The notes: a model not told the origin generated them from the letters alone. Counted from the stretch's first letter, positions 8,471 to 17,828 are shown. The stretch: DNA of 64,000 bases from Lutibaculum baratangense AMV1 (GCF_000496075.1 NZ_AWXZ01000023.1:1-64000), one strand, 5' to 3'. Program-made: numbers and translations.

Positions 8471-8842
8471 ATGCACGAAGTCAGCATCACCGGATTGAGC
8501 CGAGTTTCACAGCCGAAGCCGAACAAGGGCGGGAACACTATACTGGCGTTCTTCGATTGCCAGGCGAACGGATTGGCGCTGGCCGGGTGCGCCTTCGTTC
8601 GTACCGCCCGCCAAGGTCTCACCGTGTGGCCGCCAAAGCTCGAAGGGACGGATGCGGCCCGCCGAAGCGTCGGCATCACCGACGAGCATCTTCGCAAGCT
8701 GATGGTCCGCCAGGCACAAGAGGTTTACCGCGCCCTCGGCGGCACCGATGGCGAGTGGATCAAGACTTGGGATGAAGAGAAGTCGGACCAGGCCGACGAA
8801 GGGAACGGGCTTCGCCGCTTCCTTTCGAATGGCGCGGAATAG
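8471..8842 (+). CDS. Hypothetical protein at the right end of the element
   Basis: A 123-residue protein with a good ribosome site (AAAGGAG, then 7 bases, then ATG). The N-terminal part contains ILAFFDCQANGLALAGCAFV and a TVWPPKLEG turn. This recalls the layout of small beta-fold proteins such as SpoVG, but I would not assign it to that family. The C-terminal half is charged and helical. It is the last gene of the element and is co-directional with TerL (12 bases downstream). Function unknown. Confidence 0.55.
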   Translation: MHEVSITGLSRVSQPKPNKGGNTILAFFDCQANGLALAGCAFVRTARQGLTVWPPKLEGTDAARRSVGITDEHLRKLMVRQAQEVYRALGGTDGEWIKTWDEEKSDQADEGNGLRRFLSNGAE

Positions 8843-8927
8843 CAGGAATTTTCCGCCGCCCGCTTCCTATGTGCTTCCTGCGCCGCTGAAGAGCTATTGG
8901 AGAAGGCGGCTAAAGCCTTGATTTTGT

Positions 8928-9004
<77 letters not shown>

Positions 9005-9135
9005 CTCGATAGGGCAGGGCTGACGTGCCGCTGCCCCGGAAAGCGTGGCGGACCATAGCGGATCGCGGCGGGCGGGGCAATCGGGGGAGCGCTCGAAATG
9101 GAGCCCGCGCCGCCCTCCCTCCGGCAGCGGTCACG

Positions 9136-9160
9136 AGGTTCGAATCCTGTCGGGTGCGCC
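9136..9160 (+). repeat. Inverted, detached copy of the tRNA-Arg 3' tail
   Basis: Twenty-five bases identical to the 3' end of the tRNA-Arg gene, on the other strand, preceded by GGTCAC and one extra base, so similarity reaches into the T stem. No complete cloverleaf can be built around it. It looks like an attachment-site remnant from another integration or an inversion. Confidence 0.75.
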
Positions 9161-9435
9161 GGGGGCAGCCGATCGTCCTGACGGGCTTCGACCGGTCCTG
9201 GATCTGCGACCGGCCACGGCGGCTCGTCCATCTCGTGACGAGCCGCCCTAAACCTCCCATGGTCTCGCGAATCCACCCCTTCCGGGCAGATTGATACCCC
9301 CGTCCGAGCGAACCCATCGTGGAACTCGAAGCGCCGGCAAGATCGGGAACCAGTCTCTTCCCGCCATGACGAATCGTCGGCACGACCTCGGAACCAGAGG
9401 GGGCGCCGCGGTCCTTCGGGGCTTGTGGGGGATGA

Positions 9436-10053
9436 ATGAATTTCTTCCAGAGTGCAAGTTCTGCTGCTGCATTCGCGACGCTCGGGGGTGTCACGTCAGG
9501 CATCGTGAAGACGATCCAGGATGCATCCGATTCCGGCGGGGCGATCAGCTCTGGCCATGTTGACGTCGTCCTCATATCCGCCTTCATCGTCATGTTCTGC
9601 CTGAAGGAGACGTTCGACGATTTCAAGCACTTCGCAGAGAAGCCGGATGGACGGGAGAGGCACCGATATGCCGGCTTCATCGTGGCCGTGTTCTTCTGGA
9701 TCATCCTCGCGGTTGCGGGATTCTTCGTCTACAAGCCAGGAATATCCGCGCTGATACTCTGTGCGTTCATGGCGATGACGACGATCTGGGTCGGAATTCA
9801 CGTGCTCGAGATGATGATGGATGCAAACCGACGTGAAGAAGAATCCGGTAAGATCAGACTTCGCGTCACATGGATCATCATAAACTGCAGCTACCTGATC
9901 GTGCTGATAGCCTACGTCCTCGGTATCGCGATATCGATCAGCAGAGGGGATACGCTCCTCAACGTGTCGGGCAAATGGTTCCTCGGAGGTCTGTTCGTGA
10001 TCCTTGCCTACGACATGTGGATCAGCAGGTCCTATCCCGCAGAGGCCGTGTAG
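9436..10053 (+). CDS. Multi-pass membrane protein of unknown function
   Basis: A 205-residue protein with about five hydrophobic segments: residues about 45-58, 78-98, 102-120, 146-168 and 180-196. Charged loops include KETFDDFKHFAEKPDGRERHR and DANRREEESGK. No family is recognised. The base composition is visibly less GC-rich than the neighbouring host genes (ATA isoleucine codons, AT-rich wobble positions), which suggests transfer. It stands alone between the tRNA and a pseudogene. A role in phage or stress response is possible but there is no direct evidence. Confidence 0.6.
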   Translation: MNFFQSASSAAAFATLGGVTSGIVKTIQDASDSGGAISSGHVDVVLISAFIVMFCLKETFDDFKHFAEKPDGRERHRYAGFIVAVFFWIILAVAGFFVYKPGISALILCAFMAMTTIWVGIHVLEMMMDANRREEESGKIRLRVTWIIINCSYLIVLIAYVLGIAISISRGDTLLNVSGKWFLGGLFVILAYDMWISRSYPAEAV

Positions 10054-10468
10054 AGCTGCGGCGATCACCAAGCGGTTGTGGTTCGCCTCAGGGCTGGCGA
10101 GCGCGAGACCTGAGTTCGCACCCGTCCGGCCGGCCGCGCGGCAATTTCGCCGCGGCGCAAGGCGACGGGGGGCGAGGACGAGGGTGTCGGAGAGTGCTCG
10201 ACCGGCCCCTGGGCGGCTGAGGAGGGGGCCTCCGGTGGGATCATGCTTTCCGAGACTGGCGCTCCATCGAACTGCGCCGCGGACGGCGAGACGCTGTCTC
10301 GGAGCTCGCCAGGTGGCCCCGCTGGACGCGCCGCGCCCGTTTCGGCCGGGCAGGCGCCGCCCCCACCGGACCGGCCACCCGCGCGGGCGCTGCCGCGCTG
10401 CCGGTCGAACCGCAACGGTCCCCGCGAGTTACAGACTGCAGCAGCAGCAACGTGCAGGCGAGGCGGGC
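10054..10468. other. Gene-free stretch before the Nramp pseudogene
   Basis: About 415 GC-rich bases without a credible gene on either strand; apparent open frames are arginine- and proline-rich by-products of composition. It probably represents decayed sequence upstream of the Nramp remnant. Confidence 0.5.
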
Positions 10469-11139
10469 GTGGCGAGGGTTTCCGAGGCCGGCGAGGCGGT
10501 GTCCACCGGGAGCGAACCCGCCCCTTCCAGGGTCAGTTGGCGCCTCATCGGGCCCGGCATCGTCGTCGCCGCCACCGGGGTCGGTTCGGGCGACCTCGTG
10601 GCGACGCTGATCGCGGGCAGCCGCTTCGGCTACGCGCTGTTCTGGGCCGTCATCGCCGGCACGATCGTCAAGATCGCGCTCGCCGAGGCGACGGGGCGCT
10701 GGCACCTGGCGACGGGCCGGACCATCTTCGACGGGTGGAGCAGCCTCGGCCGGTGGACCCTCGTCTATTTCGGCATCTATGTCGTGGTGTGGGGGTTCGT
10801 CTACGGCGCCACCGCCATGAGCGCGACGGGCCTGCCGCTCGCGGCGCACGCGAGAAGAGCCGGGCCTTCCGCTTCTATCTCGTCTGGCTCCCCTTCCCGC
10901 CGATGGCGCTCCTCTTCCTCGACCGGCCGTTCGCGCTGGTCGTGGCCTACGGCGCCTTCGGGGCGTTCTTCATGCCTTTCCTGGCGCTGACGCTGCTCCG
11001 CCTCCTCAATTCCTCGCGCACCCCCGCGGAGTGGCGCAACGGCCCGCTCAGCAACGCACTCCTGGCGCTGGCGGCGGCGCTGTTCGTGTTCCTCTGCCTG
11101 CACGAACTGTGGGATCTCGTGGCGGGCTCCGGCGGCTGA
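10469..11139 (+). pseudogene. Nramp-family divalent metal transporter, internally deleted and frameshifted
   Basis: From GTG 10469 one frame gives the start of an Nramp-family metal transporter: GPGIVVAATGVGSGDLVATL, then GRWHLATGRTIFDGW and a membrane segment. At about 10845-10855 similarity jumps to the +1-shifted frame, which carries the transporter's C-terminal end (SRAFRFYLVWLPFPPMALLF through LHELWDLV, stop at 11139). Family members have about 420 residues, but only about 125 plus 95 remain. The middle, roughly 200 residues, is deleted together with a frameshift. The product cannot be functional. Confidence 0.8.
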
Positions 11140-11197
11140 TCCCGAGGGGCCGTCGGAGACGACGAGGGGCGCCCGAGAGAGCCCCGCGATCCAGGTC

Positions 11198-11659
11198 CTA
11201 GCAGTTCCACCGCCGCCCGCGGCTCGGGCCGATATCGATATGGACCGACCGGGTGTGGCAGTAGGTGCCGATGCCGCCGATGGCCGGATGGGCGCGGGCC
11301 GCGGCCGCGACCTGCTTCGGCGTCTTGCCCGGCACCTGGATGTCCACGGCCTCGCAGGTTCGATGGTAGGAGCCCTTCCGCGTGCCGGGCCCCGAGCGGT
11401 GGCCGGAGGTGACGATCGGCGTGGCCCCCAGCTCCTCCTTCAGGTCGGCAAGGATCTGTTTCAACTCCGGTTCGAGACATGTCGTCTGAACCTTCGACGT
11501 CTGCTTCGTGAAGATCGGGTCGGCGGCCGGCCCCGTGGGCGCGTAGCCCGACAGGTGGCTCGATCCGCTCGTCGTCGGAGAGCAGGCGGCCGCGATGAGG
11601 CAGGCCCCGATCGCAAGCAGCGGCGCGACGCGGGGCCGGCAGGTGACCGGTCTCGACAT
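11198..11659 (-). CDS. Lipoprotein with peptidase M15-like domain
   Basis: A 153-residue protein with a lipoprotein signal (basic start, hydrophobic core, lipobox IAAAC at residues about 21-25) and a D-Ala-D-Ala peptidase-like domain of the M15 type. The zinc-site pattern is SGHRS, then SYHRTCEAVDIQV and finally VHIDIG. Such small M15_3-type proteins are thought to bind or trim peptidoglycan. It probably acts in the periplasm anchored to a membrane. It lies downstream of the metal exporter on the same strand, about 126 bases away, and may be transcribed with it. Confidence 0.8.
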   Translation of the reverse strand: MSRPVTCRPRVAPLLAIGACLIAAACSPTTSGSSHLSGYAPTGPAADPIFTKQTSKVQTTCLEPELKQILADLKEELGATPIVTSGHRSGPGTRKGSYHRTCEAVDIQVPGKTPKQVAAAARAHPAIGGIGTYCHTRSVHIDIGPSRGRRWNC

Positions 11660-11785
11660 TCAGTTCCTCGGCTTCTGTCCTCGTGGTGCCCCCGTCCTCG
11701 CGGCCGAATGCGGCCTCACTGAGACCGCTTGCGCCGAACGCGGGTGCCGAAGTCGCCGCCGCGCCTGGCGCGGCGGCTCTCGCGA

Positions 11786-12859
11786 TCAGAGATATCCGTT
11801 CGCGGCGAGCGCGCCGCCCAGGAGCAGGGCGCCGAAGAGGAAGACCATGAGTGCGGCGGCGACCTCGAGCCCCTTGAGGAGCCACGGCAGCCTGCCGGTC
11901 CCCGCATCGGTGAGTTTCTCCGCCGCCCCGCGGGCGAAGACGGTGAGGGCCGCGAGTGCCGAGACCGTGAGGCCGGTGCCGAGGCCCATGACGAGGGTGG
12001 AGGTGATGCCGGCCATGAACAGCCCCTGGGACAGGGCGAAGACGAGCACGATCAGCGCGCCGGAGCAGGGGCGCATGCCGACGCCCAGGGTGACCGCGGC
12101 CGCGCGTCGCCAGTCGAACGCGCCGGTCAGGGCCGAGGGATCCGGCGCGTGGGCGTGGCCGCAGCCGCACGCGTCCCCGTGGTGGTGGTGATTGTCGTGG
12201 CCGTGGTGGTGCGGGTGGGCATGGGCGTGCGAGGGCAGGGGAGCGGCGAACGCCGAGGCCAGGGCGGGCTGGACGGCCTTGCGCCAGAGGAGGGCGGCCC
12301 CGAGGAGCGTGATGAGCGTGTAGCTCGCGAGCTCGATTCCGTCGGTCACGCGGCCGATCGTCATGGCCGTGGCGCCGAGGGCGATGGTGAAGACGAGGAC
12401 GATCGCGATGGCGGAGAAGGCCTGCAGCATCGCGGCGGCGAGGCTGATCGCGATCCCGCGCTTCAGCGTCTCCCCGGTCGCGAGGAGGTAGGATGTGACG
12501 ACGGCCTTGCCATGGCCGGGTCCGGCCGCGTGAAAGACGCCGTAGAGGAAGGAGAGGCCGACGAGGACGGAACCCGCACGCGGATCCGACGTCAGGTCTC
12601 GCAGCGCCGCCGTCAGATCCCGGTAGAACTCGGCCTGCCGGGCAGCCACCCAGCCGAAGAGCCCGCCAACGTCACCTGATAGCGCACGTCCCGGACCGTC
12701 GGGCGCACCGACGCCGAACGGACCTCCGGCGGCCTGCGCCATCGCCGGCAGCACCAGGAACAGGGCCAGAGCGCAGACGGTGCCACCGATGACGGGGTGG
12801 CGGAAGAGGAAACGGACCGCAGTCCAAAGAGGCTCCAACCGGCCGTTCCTTCGCATCAT
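11786..12859 (-). CDS. Nickel/cobalt exporter, NicO/RcnA family
   Basis: A 357-residue membrane protein of the NicO family, which exports Ni2+ or Co2+. Visible features are an N-terminal signal-like segment, the FHAAGPGHGKAVVTSYLL motif in the first conserved helix, a His-rich cytoplasmic loop (HPHHHGHDNHHHHG) followed by CGCGHAHA, and GVGMRPCSGALIVLVFAL in the second conserved region. Start ATG 12859 is the first of two adjacent ATGs. It follows livF by 83 bases on the same strand. The His-rich loop supports metal binding; whether it shares the liv transcript is uncertain. Confidence 0.88.
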   Translation of the reverse strand: MMRRNGRLEPLWTAVRFLFRHPVIGGTVCALALFLVLPAMAQAAGGPFGVGAPDGPGRALSGDVGGLFGWVAARQAEFYRDLTAALRDLTSDPRAGSVLVGLSFLYGVFHAAGPGHGKAVVTSYLLATGETLKRGIAISLAAAMLQAFSAIAIVLVFTIALGATAMTIGRVTDGIELASYTLITLLGAALLWRKAVQPALASAFAAPLPSHAHAHPHHHGHDNHHHHGDACGCGHAHAPDPSALTGAFDWRRAAAVTLGVGMRPCSGALIVLVFALSQGLFMAGITSTLVMGLGTGLTVSALAALTVFARGAAEKLTDAGTGRLPWLLKGLEVAAALMVFLFGALLLGGALAANGYL

Positions 12860-12942
12860 TTGCCCCCGTCGCCATCGTCCCGCCGCAGCGGCGAACACGC
12901 CCGCGCAAGTGGGCCGAAATGTGGCTTCGCGGTCAATGTCGC

Positions 12943-13653
12943 TCAGGCCGTGGCGGCGACGCTCAGCAGCGCCTCCACCCTGTGCGGCTCGGCGAGAAGG
13001 CGATCGGAGTCGTCCCGCAGGACGATGCGACCGCGCTCGAGCACGATCGCCCGGTCCGTCAGGCGGAGGACCTTCCGCGCGTTCTGCTCCACGATGATCG
13101 CCGACTGGCCTTCGTCGCGCACGATGGCGCCCAGCACCCGTCCCAGCTCCTCGACGATGATCGGCGCGAGGCCCTCGAACGGCTCGTCGAGAAGGAGGAG
13201 CTTGGGGTTGAGGGCGAGCGCGCGGGCGATCGCCAGCATCTGCTGCTCCCCGCCGGAGAGCTGGCTGCCCATGTTGCGCCGCCGCTCCTTCAGGCGCGGG
13301 AACATCTCGTAGAGCCGCGGGAGCGTCCACGGGCCGGGCCGCGCCACCGCCGTCACGTTCTCCTCCACGGTGAGCGACCGAAAGATGTTGCGTTCCTGCG
13401 GCACCCAGCCGATGCCGGCGGCGGCGCGCCGTTCGGCCGGCAGGCGGGTGATGTCGGAGCCGGCGAGCAGGATCGTGCCGGCCTGGTGGCGCGTGAGGCC
13501 GACGATCGTGTTGATGAGCGTGGTCTTGCCGACCCCGTTGCGGCCGAGCACCGCGAGTGCCTCTCCCGGGGCCACGCGAAGATCGATGTCGCGCAGCACG
13601 GTCGACTGCCCGTATCCCGCCGTCACGTTCCGCAGTTCAAGCAGCGGGCGCAT
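12943..13653 (-). CDS. livF: Branched-chain amino acid-type ABC transporter ATPase LivF
   Basis: A 236-residue ABC ATPase with Walker A GRNGVGKTT, signature LSGGEQQ and Walker B LLLLDEP. The sequence EGLAPIIVEELG after Walker B is typical of LivF. It forms the cytoplasmic motor with LivG and energises uptake through LivH and LivM. It overlaps livG by 17 bases and is the last transporter gene of the livKHMGF operon. Substrate is not readable from the ATPase; Liv-type systems carry branched-chain amino acids, amides, urea or related compounds. Confidence 0.92.
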   Translation of the reverse strand: MRPLLELRNVTAGYGQSTVLRDIDLRVAPGEALAVLGRNGVGKTTLINTIVGLTRHQAGTILLAGSDITRLPAERRAAAGIGWVPQERNIFRSLTVEENVTAVARPGPWTLPRLYEMFPRLKERRRNMGSQLSGGEQQMLAIARALALNPKLLLLDEPFEGLAPIIVEELGRVLGAIVRDEGQSAIIVEQNARKVLRLTDRAIVLERGRIVLRDDSDRLLAEPHRVEALLSVAATA

Positions 13654-14398
13654 CGAGGCTCTCCCCGAGATAGGCTTCCTTCACCCGTATGTCGTTTGCC
13701 ACCTCGTCCGGCGTCCCCTCCACGAGAAGCTCGCCGCCGACGAGCACGGCGATGCGCTCGGCGAAGCGGAAGACGAGGTCCATGTCGTGCTCGATCAAGA
13801 GGACGGAGACGGTGCGGGGGAGGTTCGCGACCGTGTTCATGATGTCGTTGCGCTCGTGCTCGGGCACCCCGGCGGCGGGCTCGTCGAGGAGGAGGAGGCG
13901 CGGCCGGCAGGCAAGCGCGACGCAGATCTCGAGCAGTCGCCGCCGTCCATAGGAGATTTCCGCCGTCGGCACCTCCATCGCGTCGGCGAGGCCGAGGCTC
14001 GCGAGCAGGCCGGCCGCCTCGTCGAGCGCCTCGTGGTGCGAGGCCAGCGGGCGCCACATCGCGCGGGCCTTTCCGTCCCGCTCGAGGACCGCCAGCGCGA
14101 CCGCCTCGAGCGGCGTCATCTCGTCGAAGAGCTGGTTGATCTGGAAGGTGCGCACGATGCCGCGGCGCACCCGGGCCTCCGGCGACAGCCTCGTGATGTC
14201 CTCGCCGAGGAAGGTGATCCGCCCCTCCGAGGGCGGCACGACGCCGGTCAGGAGGTTGATGTAGGTCGTCTTGCCCGCCCCGTTCGGCCCGATCAGGGCC
14301 TGGCGGGCGCCGTCCTGGAGCGCGAAAGTGACATTTCCTACCGCGCGCAGGCCGCCGAAGCGCCGCGAGAGCCCGTTCGTCTCCAGTATGACGCTCAT
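13637..14398 (-). CDS. livG: Branched-chain amino acid-type ABC transporter ATPase LivG
   Basis: A 253-residue ABC ATPase starting MSVILETNGLSRRFGGL. Walker A GPNGAGKTT is present. The signature appears as ISYGRRRLLE rather than LSGGQ, a variation often seen in LivG-type proteins, and Walker B is LLLLDEP. The start overlaps the livM stop by 4 bases (ATGA), so translation is probably coupled. Partner of LivF in the same transporter. Confidence 0.92.
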   Translation of the reverse strand: MSVILETNGLSRRFGGLRAVGNVTFALQDGARQALIGPNGAGKTTYINLLTGVVPPSEGRITFLGEDITRLSPEARVRRGIVRTFQINQLFDEMTPLEAVALAVLERDGKARAMWRPLASHHEALDEAAGLLASLGLADAMEVPTAEISYGRRRLLEICVALACRPRLLLLDEPAAGVPEHERNDIMNTVANLPRTVSVLLIEHDMDLVFRFAERIAVLVGGELLVEGTPDEVANDIRVKEAYLGESLDAPAA

Positions 14399-15435
14399 CT
14401 CGCCTCCTCGTCCCGGGTGCGATGGAGGCGGCGGACGAGCGCGCGCCACAGGCCGATGAGGCCGCCGCGAGCGAAGAGCACGAGCACGATCAGGCCGGCG
14501 CCGAGCCAGAACTGCCAGTATTGCGGCGTGATGCCCGAGAGCCACTCCTGGAGCACCCGGAACGCCGCCGCACCCAGTATGCCGCCATAGACGGCGCCCG
14601 AGCCCCCGATGACGAGCACGAGCAAGGCTTCGGCCGAGCGGTGGAAGGCGAGGACGTCGAGCGAGACGAACTGCGTCGCCTGGGCGAGGAGCCCGCCGGC
14701 GATCCCGGCAAATCCCGCTCCGATCGTGAAGGCCTTGACGAGATGCCGGTTCACGGGCGCCCCGATCGCGCGCATCCGCAGGGGGTTGCCCTTCACCCCC
14801 CGCAGGGCGAGACCGAACGGGGAGTTGACGATCGCCCGCAGCGCGACGAACGAGATGAACAGGACGATCACCGAGTACCAGTAGGCGGTGTGGCCGTAGA
14901 GGTCGAACTCGAAGATCCCGAAGATCGGCCACATCGTGACGCCGTAGAGCCCGTCGGCGCCTCCGGTGAGCCAGGCCAGCCGGTTCGCGGCTTCGAGCAG
15001 CATCATCGAGATGGCGAGCGTGACCATGAGGCGCGTGAGGTCGGACCCCCGCAGGACGAGGAAGCTCGAGACGAAGCCGGCCGCGGTGGCGACCGCACCG
15101 GCTGCGAGAAGGCCCGTGATCGGCTCTCCCCAGCCGTGGACCGCGAGCAGCCCCGCCGTGTAGGCGCCGAGGCCGAAGAACGCGGCGTGGCCGAGCGAGA
15201 CGATGCCGGCATAGCCGAGGATGAGGTCGAGCGAGAGCGCGAAGAGCGCGAGGATCGCGATCTCGGTCAGGAGCGGCAGACGCAGCCCGAAGAGGAAGAA
15301 GAGCGGGATCGGCAGGAGCCAGAACAGGATCTCCATGGCCGACCAGCGCGCCCGGCGGCGCAGCAGGAGCCCGGCATGCGGCGGAGCTTCGCCTGCTCGC
15401 TGCGGCGCGCGCCGTTGCGCTTCCACGCGGCTCAC
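14395..15435 (-). CDS. livM: Branched-chain amino acid-type ABC transporter permease LivM
   Basis: A permease with about nine membrane segments and the LivM motifs GYAGIVSLGHAAFFG and GVKGNPLRMRAIG (the EAA-like loop). The start is uncertain. GTG 15435 overlaps the livH stop in a GTGA arrangement, giving 346 residues with a basic N-terminal tail. ATG 15336 gives 313 residues beginning MEILFWLLPI but has no ribosome site. I prefer the coupled GTG because all neighbouring junctions overlap the same way. Confidence 0.9.
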   Translation of the reverse strand: MSRVEAQRRAPQRAGEAPPHAGLLLRRRARWSAMEILFWLLPIPLFFLFGLRLPLLTEIAILALFALSLDLILGYAGIVSLGHAAFFGLGAYTAGLLAVHGWGEPITGLLAAGAVATAAGFVSSFLVLRGSDLTRLMVTLAISMMLLEAANRLAWLTGGADGLYGVTMWPIFGIFEFDLYGHTAYWYSVIVLFISFVALRAIVNSPFGLALRGVKGNPLRMRAIGAPVNRHLVKAFTIGAGFAGIAGGLLAQATQFVSLDVLAFHRSAEALLVLVIGGSGAVYGGILGAAAFRVLQEWLSGITPQYWQFWLGAGLIVLVLFARGGLIGLWRALVRRLHRTRDEEAR

Positions 15436-16304
15436 GACGTGCCCCGCGTCGCGAAGAGCCCGTGCGGCCGGAGGACGAGGATGACGACCATCATCGTGTA
15501 GATCATGAAGGAGCCGAAGCCGGGGATGTAGTACTTGCCGGCGACGTCGCCGATGCCGAGGATCAGGGAGGCGAGGAAGGGCCCCGCGATGGAGCTCGTC
15601 CCGCCGACGACGACCACGATCAGGAAGTAGATCATGAACCTGATCGGAAAGCTCGGATCGAGACCGAGCACCTCGATGCCCAGCGCGCCGCCGAGGCCCG
15701 CGAGGCCCGAGCCGACGGCGAAGGTCATGGCGAAGACCGTTCCGACATTGATGCCGAGGCCGCGCGCGACCTCGCCGTCGTCGACCGCCGCCCTCAGCCT
15801 GCTGCCGAAGCGGGTGCGGCTCAGGATCAGCTGAAGCACCACGGCGAGGACCGCGCAGATCACGATGATGAAGAGCCGGTAGACGCCGATCGAGGCGCCC
15901 TCGGCGAGGTGGAACTGGCCGCGCAGGAAGTCCGGCAGGGTGATCAACTGCTGCCGGGCCCCCATGAAATAGTCGACGCCGGCCATCGCCATGAAGACCA
16001 GCCCGATCGAGAACAGCACCTGGTCGAGATGGTTGGCGCCGTAGAGCCGGCGGTAGAGCGTCCGTTCGAGGAGAAGCCCGATCGCCGCCGCGACGAGGAA
16101 GGCGATCGGCAGGCACAGTAGGAACGGCACGCCGTAGCCGTTGACGAGGACGACGGTGACGTAGCCGCCCGCCATCGCGAAGGCGCCATGGGCGAGGTTG
16201 ACGAAGTTCATCAGGCCGAGCGTGACCGACAGGCCGCACGCCAGGATGAAGAGCAGCATGCCGTAGGCGATGCCGTCGAGGAGGACGGTCAGCACGCGAC
16301 ACAC
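15432..16304 (-). CDS. livH: Branched-chain amino acid-type ABC transporter permease LivH
   Basis: A 290-residue permease with about eight membrane segments. LivH hallmarks are GLSVTLGLMNFVNLAHGAF near the N-terminus and GIEVLGLDPSFPIRFMIYF-like sequence plus VVVGGTSSIAGPFL in the C-terminal half. It starts 22 bases after livK and overlaps livM by 4 bases. It forms the membrane channel with LivM. Confidence 0.92.
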   Translation of the reverse strand: MCRVLTVLLDGIAYGMLLFILACGLSVTLGLMNFVNLAHGAFAMAGGYVTVVLVNGYGVPFLLCLPIAFLVAAAIGLLLERTLYRRLYGANHLDQVLFSIGLVFMAMAGVDYFMGARQQLITLPDFLRGQFHLAEGASIGVYRLFIIVICAVLAVVLQLILSRTRFGSRLRAAVDDGEVARGLGINVGTVFAMTFAVGSGLAGLGGALGIEVLGLDPSFPIRFMIYFLIVVVVGGTSSIAGPFLASLILGIGDVAGKYYIPGFGSFMIYTMMVVILVLRPHGLFATRGTS

Positions 16305-16326
16305 CAGGGCCTGACGAACCTCATCC

Positions 16327-17511
16327 TCAGAACTGCTGCGACCAGTCCGCCTTCACCGGGTCCTTGACCTGCTCGATCCTGTCGAACTCGACGTTGTAGA
16401 GTTCGCCGTCCTGCTCCTTCACCTCGCGGATGTAGATGTCCTGGACGATGTCGCGGGTCTCGGGGTCGATCGAGACGGGGCCGCGCGGGCTCTCCCAGCT
16501 CAAGCCCTTCATCGCCTCGACGAGCGCCTCGCCCGTCTCGCCGTCCGTCGCCTTCAGCGCTTCGTAGACGAGGTGCATCCCGTCATAGCCGCCGACCGCC
16601 ATGAAGTTCGGGCGGGAGTTGCCGTTGGCTTCCTTGAAGGCGTCCACGAACTCCTTGTTCTCCGGAGAGTCGTGCGCCGCCGAATAGTGCTGGGCGGTGA
16701 TTGCCCCCAGCGCCACATCCCCCATCTGGTCGAGGATGTCGTCGTCGGTCACGTCGCCGGTGGCGATGAGCTTGATGCCGGCGTCATCGAGCCCCCGTTC
16801 GTCGAACTGCTTCATCAGGAGCGAGCCGACGCCGGAGGGCACGAACACGAAGAGGCCCTGGGGCCCGGCGTCCCTGATGCGCTGAAGGTAGGGCGCGAAG
16901 TCCGGATCCTTCAGCGGCACCGCCGCCTGCTCGATGACCGTCCCGCCCGCTTCCTCGAAGACCTTCCTGAACGCGTCGGCCGCGTCGTGGCCCGGCGCGT
17001 AGTCGCTGACGAGCGTCGCGGCTTCCGTGATCCCGTTCTCCGCCGCCCACCGGGCGATGCCGAGCGCCGCCTGCGGCAGGGTGAAGCTCGAGCGGACGAT
17101 GAAGGGCGACTTCTCGGTGATGGAGGAGGTGGCGGCCGCCATAACGATCATCGGGACCCTCGCCTGCGTCGCGATCGGAGCCGTGGCCATCGCGAGCGGC
17201 GTGAGGCCGAAGCCCGCGAGCACGTCCGCCCCCTCGCGCACGACGAGCTCCTGCGCGATGCGCTTCGTCTGGTCGGCGACGCCTCCGTCGTCCTTGACGA
17301 TGAGCTCGATCTTCCGGCCACCGACCTCGTCGCCGTGCTGCTGCATGTAGAGCCGCGCCCCCGCCTCGACCTGGCGACCGGTCGAAGCGAACGGGCCGGT
17401 CATCGGCAGGACGAGGCCGACCTGCACGGATTCCTGCGCCTGCACCTGCGCCGTGACAGCGGCACCCAGGAGGGTGGCCGCAGCGGCGATCGTGAACATT
17501 CCCTTGAGCAT
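16327..17511 (-). CDS. livK: Periplasmic substrate-binding protein of the livKHMGF transporter
   Basis: A 394-residue binding protein with a cleavable signal peptide (MLKGMFTIAAAATLLGAAV, cleavage after AQVQA) and the type I periplasmic fold opening QVGLVLPMTGPFASTGRQ. It captures the substrate and delivers it to LivHM. First gene of the operon, divergent from a MetE-like gene across 317 bases. Liv-type binding proteins differ in ligand, and the sequence does not identify this one. Confidence 0.9.
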   Translation of the reverse strand: MLKGMFTIAAAATLLGAAVTAQVQAQESVQVGLVLPMTGPFASTGRQVEAGARLYMQQHGDEVGGRKIELIVKDDGGVADQTKRIAQELVVREGADVLAGFGLTPLAMATAPIATQARVPMIVMAAATSSITEKSPFIVRSSFTLPQAALGIARWAAENGITEAATLVSDYAPGHDAADAFRKVFEEAGGTVIEQAAVPLKDPDFAPYLQRIRDAGPQGLFVFVPSGVGSLLMKQFDERGLDDAGIKLIATGDVTDDDILDQMGDVALGAITAQHYSAAHDSPENKEFVDAFKEANGNSRPNFMAVGGYDGMHLVYEALKATDGETGEALVEAMKGLSWESPRGPVSIDPETRDIVQDIYIREVKEQDGELYNVEFDRIEQVKDPVKADWSQQF

Positions 17512-17828
17512 GCTCTTCCTTCCCTTCGCGGCCTCCGCCCTGGCGGCGTGAGGCTCGCGCGACGCTGTTCTCGTTGTGCCGCGCCCGCACGGGACGTCAC
17601 CGACACCGCCACCTCCAAGGTGGCTCGTGCGCTTTCCCGCGCCCTTTGCCTGCAGAACCGCGGTGGAGCACCGATTCCGCCGCGCTTCGGCCAGGATTCT
17701 GGCCTGCTATGGCCTGTGGTCAAGGGAAACCGTATACAGCGGTGAGGATCGGCGCGAACTCCTTCGTTTCCGCCAGTTCGGGACGATGAAGGGCGCGCGC
17801 CCCACGCGAGCCAAGACGGGAGGCAGCA
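17512..17828. promoter_or_regulatory. Divergent intergenic region between livK and the MetE-like gene
   Basis: About 317 bases without a gene. It must contain the promoters for the leftward livKHMGF operon and the rightward MetE-like gene. I see GGGAGG at 17818-17823, the ribosome site for the rightward gene, but no convincing promoter hexamer pair or palindrome. Confidence 0.4.

Noticed and set aside
8471-8842. SpoVG-like identity for the last element gene
   Set aside because: Only a loose resemblance in layout; the key conserved residues cannot be aligned by eye, so it is left as hypothetical.
9060-9160. Possible second tRNA gene on the plus strand
   Set aside because: Only the T arm and acceptor 3' strand of tRNA-Arg are present; no matching 5' acceptor, D arm or anticodon stem can be folded upstream, so it is a fragment.
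11198-11659. Plus-strand open frames in the same place
   Set aside because: They are Arg/Gly-rich shadows; the minus-strand frame has a lipobox and zinc-site motif.
13637-14932. Extended start for LivG about 530 bases upstream
   Set aside because: The extra sequence overlaps livM in another frame and is not protein-like; the ATG at 14398 with the ATGA overlap is the sensible start.
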